Shown piece by piece: positions 1 to 6,584 of a stretch of 10,224 bases of DNA (the stretch's first letter is position 1; each line of letters opens with the position of its first letter). A program made the translations under genes and the position numbers. Origin of the DNA: Candidatus Margulisiibacteriota bacterium (GTDB taxonomy: Bacteria > Margulisbacteria > WOR-1 > XYC2-FULL-46-14 > JAHJBW01); assembly GCA_018813405.1 (NCBI GenBank), contig JAHJBW010000088.1, positions 1 through 10,224 on the forward strand. Direction: 5' to 3'. The notes under the pieces are model-generated. The model had not been told where the DNA came from. It was given only the letters and a program-made list of their open reading frames with translations, and did no database searches.

Positions 1-91
1 CCTGAAATTTTCCAAACATACTCCAGAAATATACCTGTGACTGACTGTCTATAGAAAGAAAGGAATCCTTACATGTTGAGAGTATGTAGTA

Positions 92-511
92 CTAAAGTCT
101 AATAAATTCTGCAAGATACTTGGCATACTGTGAAAGCTTGCCAAGGTCTTCATGCAGGTGTTTATAAACAAGATTCCTATCAATTTTCGTGTAGCCGTGA
201 ACCAGGATGTTCCTGAATCCCGCCATTCCTTCAAGCTTTTTGCCAAAACTTTTTGGGATCACCTTATTTTCAACCAAAACATTTAAGATGTCTTTATAAT
301 CGCTTGGAATCCTGTATCCATAAGAGCTGATTATTTGTTCCCCCAAGCTTAAAGCGCACTCAATTGATAATTGCAAATACCTTTCTACCAAACCGTAAAC
401 ATACCATTTATCCAGGACATCTTTCTTGCTGTATTTTTTTAGCTTACTTAAATATCCCAAGTAAGTTTTGTATTCGTCTAAATGCCTGGCAAAGGTGTTC
501 CTATTAAGCAT
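92..511 (-). CDS. hepT: HepT-like HEPN ribonuclease toxin
   Basis: All-helical protein of 139 residues with the HEPN RNase signature R-X4-H-X-Y, seen as R100, H105, Y107 in 'RNILVHGY'. In the HepT/MntA family this toxin cleaves RNA as a dimer and is silenced when its partner nucleotidyltransferase AMPylates the motif tyrosine; Y107 would be that residue. The ATG at 509-511 is preceded by AAGGA (516-520, - strand) with a 4-base gap, which lies inside the end of mntA. The two frames overlap by 8 bases, so translation is probably coupled. Base composition is AT-rich: a hand count of one line (361-420) gives 20 G/C in 60, against 36 in 60 for a purL line (2401-2460), suggesting acquisition. The family call is strong; toxicity is inferred from the family. 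Confidence 0.85.
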   Translation of the reverse strand: MLNRNTFARHLDEYKTYLGYLSKLKKYSKKDVLDKWYVYGLVERYLQLSIECALSLGEQIISSYGYRIPSDYKDILNVLVENKVIPKSFGKKLEGMAGFRNILVHGYTKIDRNLVYKHLHEDLGKLSQYAKYLAEFIRL

Positions 512-911
512 TTATTCCTTCTTTTGCGACTTCATTTATAAGAGAGTTAGAAAATTTGCTTTGGATATGTTCCCAGTCGAAATAAAGTGAAAGGGTACTA
601 AACAGGAACATTGCAGTTTTGGCAGGGTTGGTGTTATAAAGGCATTTTCTATTTTTTATTACTTCGTATTTAAGGAGAAGCGGTGCGTCATTTAAAATAA
701 CAACATCAACACAATCATTTTTTAATCCATGAACCAGGTCTACAGTTAATTTTAGCTTAATATCAGAATATTTTGGCTGAGGAATATTTTCTTTTAAAAG
801 GACCCCAAAATCATAATCGCTTAAAGTTCCAGCTTTATCATTTGCCCTTGAGCCAAATAAATAAACTGCTTGAATTGGGTACTTTTTGAATAAATGACGA
901 ATCTTTTTCAT
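504..911 (-). CDS. mntA: MntA-like minimal nucleotidyltransferase antitoxin
   Basis: Minimal nucleotidyltransferase with the complete GS-X10-D-X-D motif (from Met16: G20, S21, D32, D34) and a third acidic residue in 'CVDVVIL' (D69). Family members neutralise HepT by transferring AMP from ATP to its motif tyrosine. The same frame extends to an ATG at 954-956 (150 residues), but I chose the ATG at 909-911 (135 residues). It begins 'MKKIRHLFKKYPIQAVYLFGSR', the usual family N-terminus, while the 15 extra residues look unlike the family. An extended -10 element also sits exactly 6 bases before this ATG and would lie inside the longer frame. No Shine-Dalgarno site precedes it, so it may be read from a leaderless mRNA. 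About 40 residues after the core fold form a C-terminal tail that I cannot assign. Confidence 0.82.
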   Translation of the reverse strand: MKKIRHLFKKYPIQAVYLFGSRANDKAGTLSDYDFGVLLKENIPQPKYSDIKLKLTVDLVHGLKNDCVDVVILNDAPLLLKYEVIKNRKCLYNTNPAKTAMFLFSTLSLYFDWEHIQSKFSNSLINEVAKEGINA

Positions 912-917
912 GCCAAA

Positions 918-946
918 ATTATAGCATGCAAACCTTGTTTTTGCAC
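918..946 (-). promoter_or_regulatory. Predicted mntA-hepT promoter (extended -10)
   Basis: On the - strand, TGC-TATAAT occupies 926-918, a perfect -10 with the extended TG element. A weak -35 (GTGCAA, 941-946; 3 of 6 to TTGACA) lies 17 bases upstream. Transcription starting 7 bases after the -10 would begin at the A of the ATG at 911, giving a leaderless mRNA. The -35 hexamer is the same six bases used by the opposing purL promoter. Confidence 0.6.
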
Positions 947-969
947 TCCCAACCATTTTCTGCTAAAAT
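941..969 (+). promoter_or_regulatory. Predicted purL promoter (extended -10)
   Basis: TTGCAC (941-946; 3 of 6 to TTGACA), a 17-base spacer and TAAAAT (964-969) preceded by TGC (961-963) make an extended -10 promoter. The purL GTG begins exactly 6 bases after the -10. There is no purine-rich ribosome-binding site between them, and an in-frame TAA at 964-966 excludes a start further upstream. The predicted transcript is leaderless or nearly so. Confidence 0.6.
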
Positions 970-975
970 CACATT

Positions 976-3162
976 GTGGTTGAAGCAAAAGTTTATCGCG
1001 AGCTTGGTCTAAATGACCAGGAATATCAGAGAATAGAACAGCTCCTCAGGCGTGAACCGTCCCCGACCGAACTGGCCATGTTCTCGGTGGAATGGTCGGA
1101 ACACTGCGGGTATCCCCGCTCAAGGAATTGGCTCAAACTCTTTCCCAAAAAAGGCAAATACCAAACGCTGGTCGGCGAAGACGCCGGCGGATTTATCGTG
1201 GACGACCTTGCGGTTATCTTCAAAATGGAATCGCATAACCACCCCTCTCAGGTAGAACCAAAACAAGGTGCCGCGACAGGTGTTGGGGGTATTGTGCGTG
1301 ACATTTTTACCGCCGGGGCCCGGCCAATTGCCTGTCTTGATTCACTTCGCTTCGGCGACCTGAAGGATCCCTTCAACCGCTACATCTTCAACGGCGTGGT
1401 TGACGGAATCTCCTCCTACGGCAACTGCATCGGTGTTCCCACGGTTGGCGGTGAAATATACTTTAACGATGCCTATGCCGGCAACTGTCTGGTCAACGCC
1501 ATGTGCGTTGGCGTGTGCCATAAGGACAAGGTTGCCAAGGCTCAGGCCAAAGGGGTTGGCAATACTATTATTTATGCCGGCGCCAAGACCGGCCGCGACG
1601 GAATAGGCGGCTGTTCGGTGCTGGCTTCGGCAGAGTTTTGCGAAGCCGACGCCAAACGGCCTACCGTCCAGGTGGGCGATCCATTCTCGGAAAAGTGTCT
1701 TATAGAAGCAACCCTCGAGGCCCTTAAAGTGGGATCTGTTCTGGGCGTCAAAGATATGGGAGCGGCCGGGCTGACATGTTCTTCGTCCGAGATGGCGCAT
1801 GCTGGCGGGGTGGGGGTTGAGATAGACCTCGATAAAGTGCCCTTACGTGAGGCCGATATGCAACCCTACGAGATAATGATGTCCGAATCGCAGGAAAGAA
1901 TGCTCCTTTGTGTTGAAGCAGGCAAAGAACAGCCGATCATCGATATCTATATTAAATGGGGGTTGGAAGCTGTAGCCATCGGCAAGGTCATAGAAGAACA
2001 AAAGGTTCATATAACACATCACGGCAAAGTTGTCTGCGATGTGCCGGGCAAGGACCTGGCCGCGGCGCCGCTTTACGAGATGAAATGGGAGGAGCCGAAG
2101 CGTAAGGGCCGCGACATGTCTCGGCCATACAAGAAGCCTGCTAACCTGAGCAAAGTACTCTTAAAGATGCTGTCGTCGCCTAACATAGCCAGCAAGCGCT
2201 GGGTGTGGGAGCAGTACGACCATATGGTGCAGGTGAATACTTTGGTCTACCCTGGTGGGGATGCCGCCGTGTTGAGGATAAAGGGCAAAAAGTTTGGACT
2301 GGCGGTTACATCCGACTGCAACGGACGTTATTGCTACCTCAATCCGCACCGCGGGGCGCAAATAGCCGTGGCCGAAGCCGCCCGCAATTTGGTGGTGACC
2401 GGCGCAGAACCCGCCGCAGTTACGGATTGCCTTAACTTCGGCAATCCTGAGAAGCCGGACCGCTTCTACTATTTCAAGAGTTGTGTGGAAGGCATTGTGG
2501 ATGCCTGCGAAGCGCTGGAACTGCCGGTAATCTCGGGCAATGTATCCTTCTACAACGAAAACCCCAAAGGCGCCATCTTCCCGACGCCGACCATAGGCAT
2601 GGTGGGGGTGATCAAGGACATCGAAAAGAGATGTACTATTGGGTTCAAAGAGAAAGGCAACCTTATTATTTTGCTGGGCAAGAACAAAGAAGAGCTGGGA
2701 GGGAGTGAATACCTCAAGGTCATCCATGGCCTGGAAGAGGGGGATGCGCCAGATATTTCACTTGAGCTTGAACGCAAAGTACAGCAAACATGCCTGACGG
2801 CCATTGAAGTTGGCATTGTCAGATCTGCTCACGATGTTTCCGATGGCGGATTGGCGGTGGCCCTGGCGGAATGCTGTTTCCCGGGAAAAATGGGCGCGGT
2901 CATCAATCTTTCAGATAATATAAGGGATGACGCCCTGCTTTTTGGAGAAACACAGTCCAGAATAATACTGACCGTTTCCGCCGAAAAGGTGCTTGCTTTT
3001 GCCGATATTGCCATGCTCAACCAGGTGCCGTTCGAGATCATCGGAAAAGTGGGCGGCCAGAAAATAGTTGTCCACAAAGGAAAGAAAAAACTGGTTGATA
3101 TAGCCGTTAGAGATGCTATAAAGGTATATGAGGAAACTATCCCGTCTTTAATGGGAGGCTGA
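976..3162 (+). CDS. purL: Phosphoribosylformylglycinamidine synthase subunit PurL
   Basis: Cytosolic ATP-dependent enzyme of de novo purine synthesis: FGAR + glutamine + ATP give FGAM. At 728 residues it matches the small PurL type that works with separate PurS and PurQ; neither partner is in the window. Visible family motifs, in order: 'SEHCGY' (41-46), 'ESHNHPS' (85-91), 'VGGE' (157-160), 'GDPFSEK' (234-240), 'SESQERML' (303-310) and, in the second half, 'VSDGGLAVAL'. The two halves are the duplicated PurM-like ATP-binding folds. The segment after SEHCGY reads 'PRSR', where most PurL proteins have Lys after the Tyr. The GTG at 976 is the only reasonable start: an in-frame stop lies four codons upstream, and the next Met (residue 35) would remove conserved sequence. 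The next gene begins 3 bases after the stop, so the two are probably co-transcribed. Confidence 0.97.
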   Translation: MVEAKVYRELGLNDQEYQRIEQLLRREPSPTELAMFSVEWSEHCGYPRSRNWLKLFPKKGKYQTLVGEDAGGFIVDDLAVIFKMESHNHPSQVEPKQGAATGVGGIVRDIFTAGARPIACLDSLRFGDLKDPFNRYIFNGVVDGISSYGNCIGVPTVGGEIYFNDAYAGNCLVNAMCVGVCHKDKVAKAQAKGVGNTIIYAGAKTGRDGIGGCSVLASAEFCEADAKRPTVQVGDPFSEKCLIEATLEALKVGSVLGVKDMGAAGLTCSSSEMAHAGGVGVEIDLDKVPLREADMQPYEIMMSESQERMLLCVEAGKEQPIIDIYIKWGLEAVAIGKVIEEQKVHITHHGKVVCDVPGKDLAAAPLYEMKWEEPKRKGRDMSRPYKKPANLSKVLLKMLSSPNIASKRWVWEQYDHMVQVNTLVYPGGDAAVLRIKGKKFGLAVTSDCNGRYCYLNPHRGAQIAVAEAARNLVVTGAEPAAVTDCLNFGNPEKPDRFYYFKSCVEGIVDACEALELPVISGNVSFYNENPKGAIFPTPTIGMVGVIKDIEKRCTIGFKEKGNLIILLGKNKEELGGSEYLKVIHGLEEGDAPDISLELERKVQQTCLTAIEVGIVRSAHDVSDGGLAVALAECCFPGKMGAVINLSDNIRDDALLFGETQSRIILTVSAEKVLAFADIAMLNQVPFEIIGKVGGQKIVVHKGKKKLVDIAVRDAIKVYEETIPSLMGG
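3153..3158 (+). promoter_or_regulatory. Ribosome-binding site deciding a TTG start
   Basis: GGGAGG lies 7 bases before the TTG at 3166 and within the last codons of purL. It is the best Shine-Dalgarno match seen on the + strand of this window and supports TTG as the start of the transglycosylase, since no ATG or GTG lies nearby in frame. Confidence 0.7.
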
Positions 3163-3165
3163 GCT

Positions 3166-3813
3166 TTGGATACCATCTCAGGCGTAATAGTAGCTATCTT
3201 TGTCCTTACGATAGTAGGCTCGGTGACAAAGCTTCCTGATCCCAACGTCAACGTCAGTGTTGAAAAAGAGCCTGTTGCTTCTACTCAAACCAACCCCAGG
3301 GAAATACCCGTGACCGGGCTTTCCGGCGAAGAAGGGGAACACGCCTTCAAGGGCGGTTATGACGAAAACACACAGAGCAATATTTATAATTTCATAAAAA
3401 AGAAGGCCAAAACCGTAAAGGACAATGCCGCGCAAATGATGGCCGAAAATATCATCAAATACAGCCAGCAGTATGATGTTAACCCGAAAATACTGACGGC
3501 ACTGATAGCCGCGGAATCCAAATTCAATTCGCAGGCCGTTTCCAGGTCCGGGGCGCAGGGCCTGGGCCAGCTTTTACCTTCAACAGCCCGACATCTTGGA
3601 GTTAACGATCCTTTTAATATTGAAGAGAATATTATGGGGACCACCCGATACTTCCGCTCCATGCTGGACCGCTTCAAAGGCTATGATCCGCGGGTGCATT
3701 TTGCCCTGGCGGGATACAAAGAAGGTCCCAATGCGGTGCTTAAGCGCGGATACTACAAATCTGATTCTCAGAGCTACATCGACCTCATAATGAAATACTA
3801 CAGCGATATTTAA
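3166..3813 (+). CDS. Membrane-anchored lytic transglycosylase (SLT domain)
   Basis: Cleaves the MurNAc-GlcNAc bond of peptidoglycan, forming 1,6-anhydro ends, on the outer face of the inner membrane. Residues 5-19 are a hydrophobic signal anchor ('ISGVIVAIFVLTIVG'). A polar linker spans about 22-90 and the SLT/goose-lysozyme-like domain about 93-212. The catalytic Glu is E117 in 'AAESKFN', followed by 'SGAQGLGQLLPSTA' (128-141) and the substrate-groove segment 'GYKEGPNAV' (183-191), where the family usually reads AYNAGPGAV. The TTG start is chosen because of the GGGAGG site and because the next Met (91) would remove the anchor. The reading frame is the same as that of purL, separated only by the TGA stop and one codon. 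Placed between purL and comEA, it may help open the wall for envelope machinery; that role is inference. Confidence 0.9.
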   Translation: MDTISGVIVAIFVLTIVGSVTKLPDPNVNVSVEKEPVASTQTNPREIPVTGLSGEEGEHAFKGGYDENTQSNIYNFIKKKAKTVKDNAAQMMAENIIKYSQQYDVNPKILTALIAAESKFNSQAVSRSGAQGLGQLLPSTARHLGVNDPFNIEENIMGTTRYFRSMLDRFKGYDPRVHFALAGYKEGPNAVLKRGYYKSDSQSYIDLIMKYYSDI

Positions 3814-3814
3814 C

Positions 3815-3840
3815 CCCCTGTCGAGATTCGCTCAGTGCAA
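3815..3840 (+). repeat. Degenerate copy 1 of a TCGA/TTCGCTC repeat-like sequence
   Basis: The stretch contains CCCTG-TCGA-GATTCGCTCAG, resembling the common short intergenic repeat of the form CCCTTCGACTTCGCTCAGGG found in many genomes. It lies directly after the transglycosylase stop. The pairing ends are eroded, so it is not a good terminator and has no T tract. Confidence 0.35.
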
Positions 3841-3865
3841 GCACCTGGTGTCAGAAAACGCTACA

Positions 3866-3897
3866 CTCCCTCGACTCGCTACGCTCGCTCGGGATGG
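3866..3897 (+). repeat. Degenerate copy 2 of the repeat-like sequence, with internal CTCGCT duplication
   Basis: This stretch begins CTCCCTCGA and ends CTCGGGATGG. The ends (TCCC/GGGA) pair, and the middle carries CTCGCT twice, 9 bases apart. It resembles copy 1 and fills much of the otherwise unexplained 108-base spacer 3814-3921. No rho-independent terminator and no convincing promoter were seen in that spacer. Confidence 0.4.
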
Positions 3898-3921
3898 CAT
3901 GAAAATTGCTAGGCATATGAC

Positions 3922-4461
3922 ATGAGATTGTCGAAAGAGCAAACGTTCACGATCATCGGCCTGTGCCTGGCAATTGTTGTTGGCGGGGGAATATATCTTC
4001 ATAAACAAATTTCCAACTGGCCCCAGCCAGAATTGACCATTAAAGAAGCGCCTGTCGCTGCGGCGCCCTCAATAGTTGTCCACATTTGCGGACGAGTGAA
4101 AAGTCCGGGAGTCTTCAAGATTAAGCATGGTGACAGGATAATGGATGTTATAGAACTTGCCGGAGGCGCTGTCCCGGGGGCTGACCTTGAACTGATTAAC
4201 CTGGCCGAAAAGGTGAAAGACGGCCAAAAGATAGTCGTTCCGGCAAAAGCAGCTGCCAGGAAAGGTCAAGCCGGTGCAGGCGGACGCGTCAACATCAATT
4301 CTGCCGATCAGAAAGAGCTTGAAACGCTCCCCAGCATAGGGCCGTCAACCGCCAAACGCATTATCGAGAGCCGCCCGTATTCGTCACCCGAGGACCTGAT
4401 GAAGGTCCCGCGCATAGGCAAAAAGACCTTTGAAAAGTTGAAGGATAAGATAAGCATATGA
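3922..4461 (+). CDS. comEA: Competence DNA receptor ComEA (SLBB + helix-hairpin-helix)
   Basis: Double-stranded DNA-binding protein of natural transformation, acting outside the inner membrane and passing DNA to ComEC. Domains in 179 residues: an N-terminal membrane anchor (9-26), a short Pro/Ala-rich linker, an SLBB domain (about 51-107, 'IVVHICGRVKSPGVFKI' through 'GQKIVVPAK'), a Gly/Ala-rich hinge (110-121), and a tandem helix-hairpin-helix (122-179). The last contains 'VNINSADQKEL', 'LPSIGPSTAKRI' and 'VPRIGKKTFEKL', the two glycine-containing hairpins that grip the DNA backbone. SLBB plus HhH is the full Gram-positive-type ComEA layout rather than the short HhH-only form of many proteobacteria. 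Upstream there is only AGG (3911-3913, 8 bases before ATG) as a possible ribosome-binding site. The stop overlaps the comEC start (ATGA, 4458-4461), implying coupled translation. Confidence 0.93.
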   Translation: MRLSKEQTFTIIGLCLAIVVGGGIYLHKQISNWPQPELTIKEAPVAAAPSIVVHICGRVKSPGVFKIKHGDRIMDVIELAGGAVPGADLELINLAEKVKDGQKIVVPAKAAARKGQAGAGGRVNINSADQKELETLPSIGPSTAKRIIESRPYSSPEDLMKVPRIGKKTFEKLKDKISI

Positions 4462-6572
4462 ATCTCAAACGGCCGTTGGTTATCGTCACCCTGATCTACA
4501 TCTTGATCGTCATGGTTCTCAAGCCGGTAATTTTGAAACAAGAAAAGGTCGACGCCGCGCTCGAGGGCCGACAGGTAACACTTTCCGGGACAATTGACAC
4601 AGACCCCGTGCGCTACGACAATGCCATGTCCTTTTACATGAGACGATTAAAAGTGTACGCGCCTCTGCAAGATATTGGATACGGCGATAAAGTTGAAGTA
4701 AGCGGCAAGCTTCAAATACAATCGTCACCCCGCAATCCCATGCTCAGTTCCTTTGAAGGATTGACCCTAAAAAGCCGCCATTTGAAGGTTGTGGATAGGG
4801 GTGGCGGTAATCCCTTGCTCAAACTTTCATATTACCTGAAAGCACGCTTTGTTTCGGTCATCAAAAGCGTTATTCCCCCTCCATATGATGAACTGCTCTC
4901 AAGCATCATACTGGGAAAAGCGGCCTCGGACCTTCCCGAAGACTCCAAAGAAGACTTCAAAAAGACGGGGACTATCCATATTCTGGTGGTTTCTGGCATG
5001 CATCTGGCCATATTGATCGGCGTTATCCTGGCAATTTTGCGCTTGATCAGACTGCCCACGCCTCTGTCTTTAATTGTCATCACGCTGGTGAATCTATTGT
5101 ATGTCTTGATCGCCGGGGCGGGACCTTCCATTATCCGGGCGGCTGTCATGGCCGAGATCGCGGTAATAGGACAGGCAGTTGACCGCACAAAAGACTTTCT
5201 TAATACGGCGGCCATTGCGGCGCTGGCGCTTTTGATCATTGATCCGACCAACCTTTTCAATATTGGGTTCCAGCTTTCTTTCGCGGCAACCTTTTCCCTG
5301 GTTTGGCTGGCGCCTGTGATCGAAGAAAAGATCAAACAAAAGATCAAAAGTGAGAACATCATGGCATCATTTTTTGTTTCCATGACAGCCGTATCGATCG
5401 CCCCGGTGCTTTTGACATTCCCGATCATCCTTTATAATTTTAACCAGCTCTCGCTGGCAGCGCCGCTCACCAATATGCTTATTATTTCCTGGGCGCAGAT
5501 ACTTCTGCTGCTGGGATTTTCAACCGCAATTTCAGGCATATTCTTCCTGCCGCTGGCCAGGGTCTTAGCCTTTTTCCTTTTGCCTTTGTTGGTACTGCTG
5601 AAAACTATTGTAAGTTACTTTGCCTCTCTGCCTTTTGCCTGTATATATCTTCCGCCTGTTCCCTTTGCCGCGATATTGATATATTATTTCCTCATGTGTT
5701 TTAAGCAAATAAAGCGGGCGCTGGTCGTTCTGCTGGTATTCATCCTTTTTACAGGCATTTTGGGCGCCTCGGCAGGGAGCGATCTTGTGGTGACCGTCCT
5801 GGATGTTGGGCAGGGGGATTCCATACTGGTCGAATCTCCTTCCGGCAAGAAGATGCTTGTTGATGGCGGCGACAGGGCTGGAAAGGTGGACATGGGTAAA
5901 AAGGTGGTTGTCCCGTTCCTGAGGAAAAAAGGCATAAGCTATCTTGATATAGTAGTACTGACTCATCCGCACTCCGATCATTTGGGCGGTCTTATATATG
6001 TGCTAGAAAATATAAAAGCGGGCATGGTCCTTGATCCCGCGATTCCCCACACTTCTTACCTTTACCAAAAATTCTTATCTTTGATAAAAAGTAAGGACAT
6101 ACCTTTCAAGACAGCTCTGGCCGGGCAGGTCATAGACCTTGGGGATGGCGTATCGGCCCAGATACTTGCTCCCACAGAACCTTTAATAGAAGAGTCTGAA
6201 CTGAACAATAACTCAATCGTCATAAAGCTGGTATACAAAGATACTTCGCTTCTGCTGATGGGGGATGCGGAAAAAGAAGAAGAGGAAAGGCTGCTGGAGC
6301 TTTATCCTGATGCGCTGGCCGCCGACGTCCTGAAGGCGGGCCACCACGGCAGCCGCACCTCCTCAAGCCCGGAATTCCTTGAGGCAGTGGCACCCGAAAC
6401 GGCGATCATCTCCTGCGGCAAAGGCAACAAGTTTAAACATCCCCACCAGTCAACCCTCAAGAAATTTGAGGAGATGGGGATAAAAGTCTATCGTACCGAC
6501 CAGGATGGGGCGGTGGTCATTAAAAGTGATGGGGGAGAAGTTTCCATCCAAAATGGTGGGCATCGATTATAG
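4458..6572 (+). CDS. comEC: DNA uptake channel ComEC/Rec2
   Basis: Inner-membrane channel that carries single-stranded DNA into the cytoplasm during transformation. At 704 residues it is close to family length, with all three parts present. These are an N-terminal membrane helix (about 5-26) followed by an OB-like DUF4131 region (to about 112), the polytopic Competence domain (about 143-430) with the hallmark 'TGTIHILVVSGMHLAIL', and a C-terminal metallo-beta-lactamase-like domain (about 443-693). In the last, 'DVGQGDSILVESP', the metal motif H503-P-H505-S-D507-H508, 'LLLMGDAE' (598-605), 'GHHGS' (628-632) and 'HPHQ' (661-664) are intact, so it is probably an active nuclease that degrades the non-transported strand. 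It follows comEA by ATGA overlap. Its stop is only 12 bases from that of the convergent SLH gene, with no terminator hairpin seen between them. Confidence 0.96.
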   Translation: MNLKRPLVIVTLIYILIVMVLKPVILKQEKVDAALEGRQVTLSGTIDTDPVRYDNAMSFYMRRLKVYAPLQDIGYGDKVEVSGKLQIQSSPRNPMLSSFEGLTLKSRHLKVVDRGGGNPLLKLSYYLKARFVSVIKSVIPPPYDELLSSIILGKAASDLPEDSKEDFKKTGTIHILVVSGMHLAILIGVILAILRLIRLPTPLSLIVITLVNLLYVLIAGAGPSIIRAAVMAEIAVIGQAVDRTKDFLNTAAIAALALLIIDPTNLFNIGFQLSFAATFSLVWLAPVIEEKIKQKIKSENIMASFFVSMTAVSIAPVLLTFPIILYNFNQLSLAAPLTNMLIISWAQILLLLGFSTAISGIFFLPLARVLAFFLLPLLVLLKTIVSYFASLPFACIYLPPVPFAAILIYYFLMCFKQIKRALVVLLVFILFTGILGASAGSDLVVTVLDVGQGDSILVESPSGKKMLVDGGDRAGKVDMGKKVVVPFLRKKGISYLDIVVLTHPHSDHLGGLIYVLENIKAGMVLDPAIPHTSYLYQKFLSLIKSKDIPFKTALAGQVIDLGDGVSAQILAPTEPLIEESELNNNSIVIKLVYKDTSLLLMGDAEKEEEERLLELYPDALAADVLKAGHHGSRTSSSPEFLEAVAPETAIISCGKGNKFKHPHQSTLKKFEEMGIKVYRTDQDGAVVIKSDGGEVSIQNGGHRL

Positions 6573-6584
6573 AACCTCGCGATT

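Noticed and set aside
1..91. Left edge downstream of hepT
   Set aside because: AT-rich, with a short weak ACAT/ATGT pairing only; no gene or terminator could be supported.
954..956. Upstream ATG as the mntA start
   Set aside because: It adds 15 residues unlike the family N-terminus and would place the perfect extended -10 inside the coding region; kept only as an alternative.
2161..2727. Open frame of 188 codons on the - strand inside purL
   Set aside because: It is fully antisense to strongly conserved PurL sequence, has no recognisable domain, and is explained by codon bias of the sense gene.
3160..3162. TGA recoding joining purL to the transglycosylase
   Set aside because: TGA also ends comEA and both complete envelope genes in sensible places, and the second gene has its own ribosome-binding site.
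4832..5428. Open frame of 198 codons on the - strand inside comEC
   Set aside because: It mirrors the hydrophobic-codon pattern of the comEC membrane domain; low-complexity Met/Ile/Ser/Ala product with no domain.
4458..6572. Apparent excess of GATC in comEC
   Set aside because: Roughly sixteen were counted by eye, about twice a naive expectation, but most arise from Ile-rich membrane codons; no uptake-signal motif longer than this was seen.
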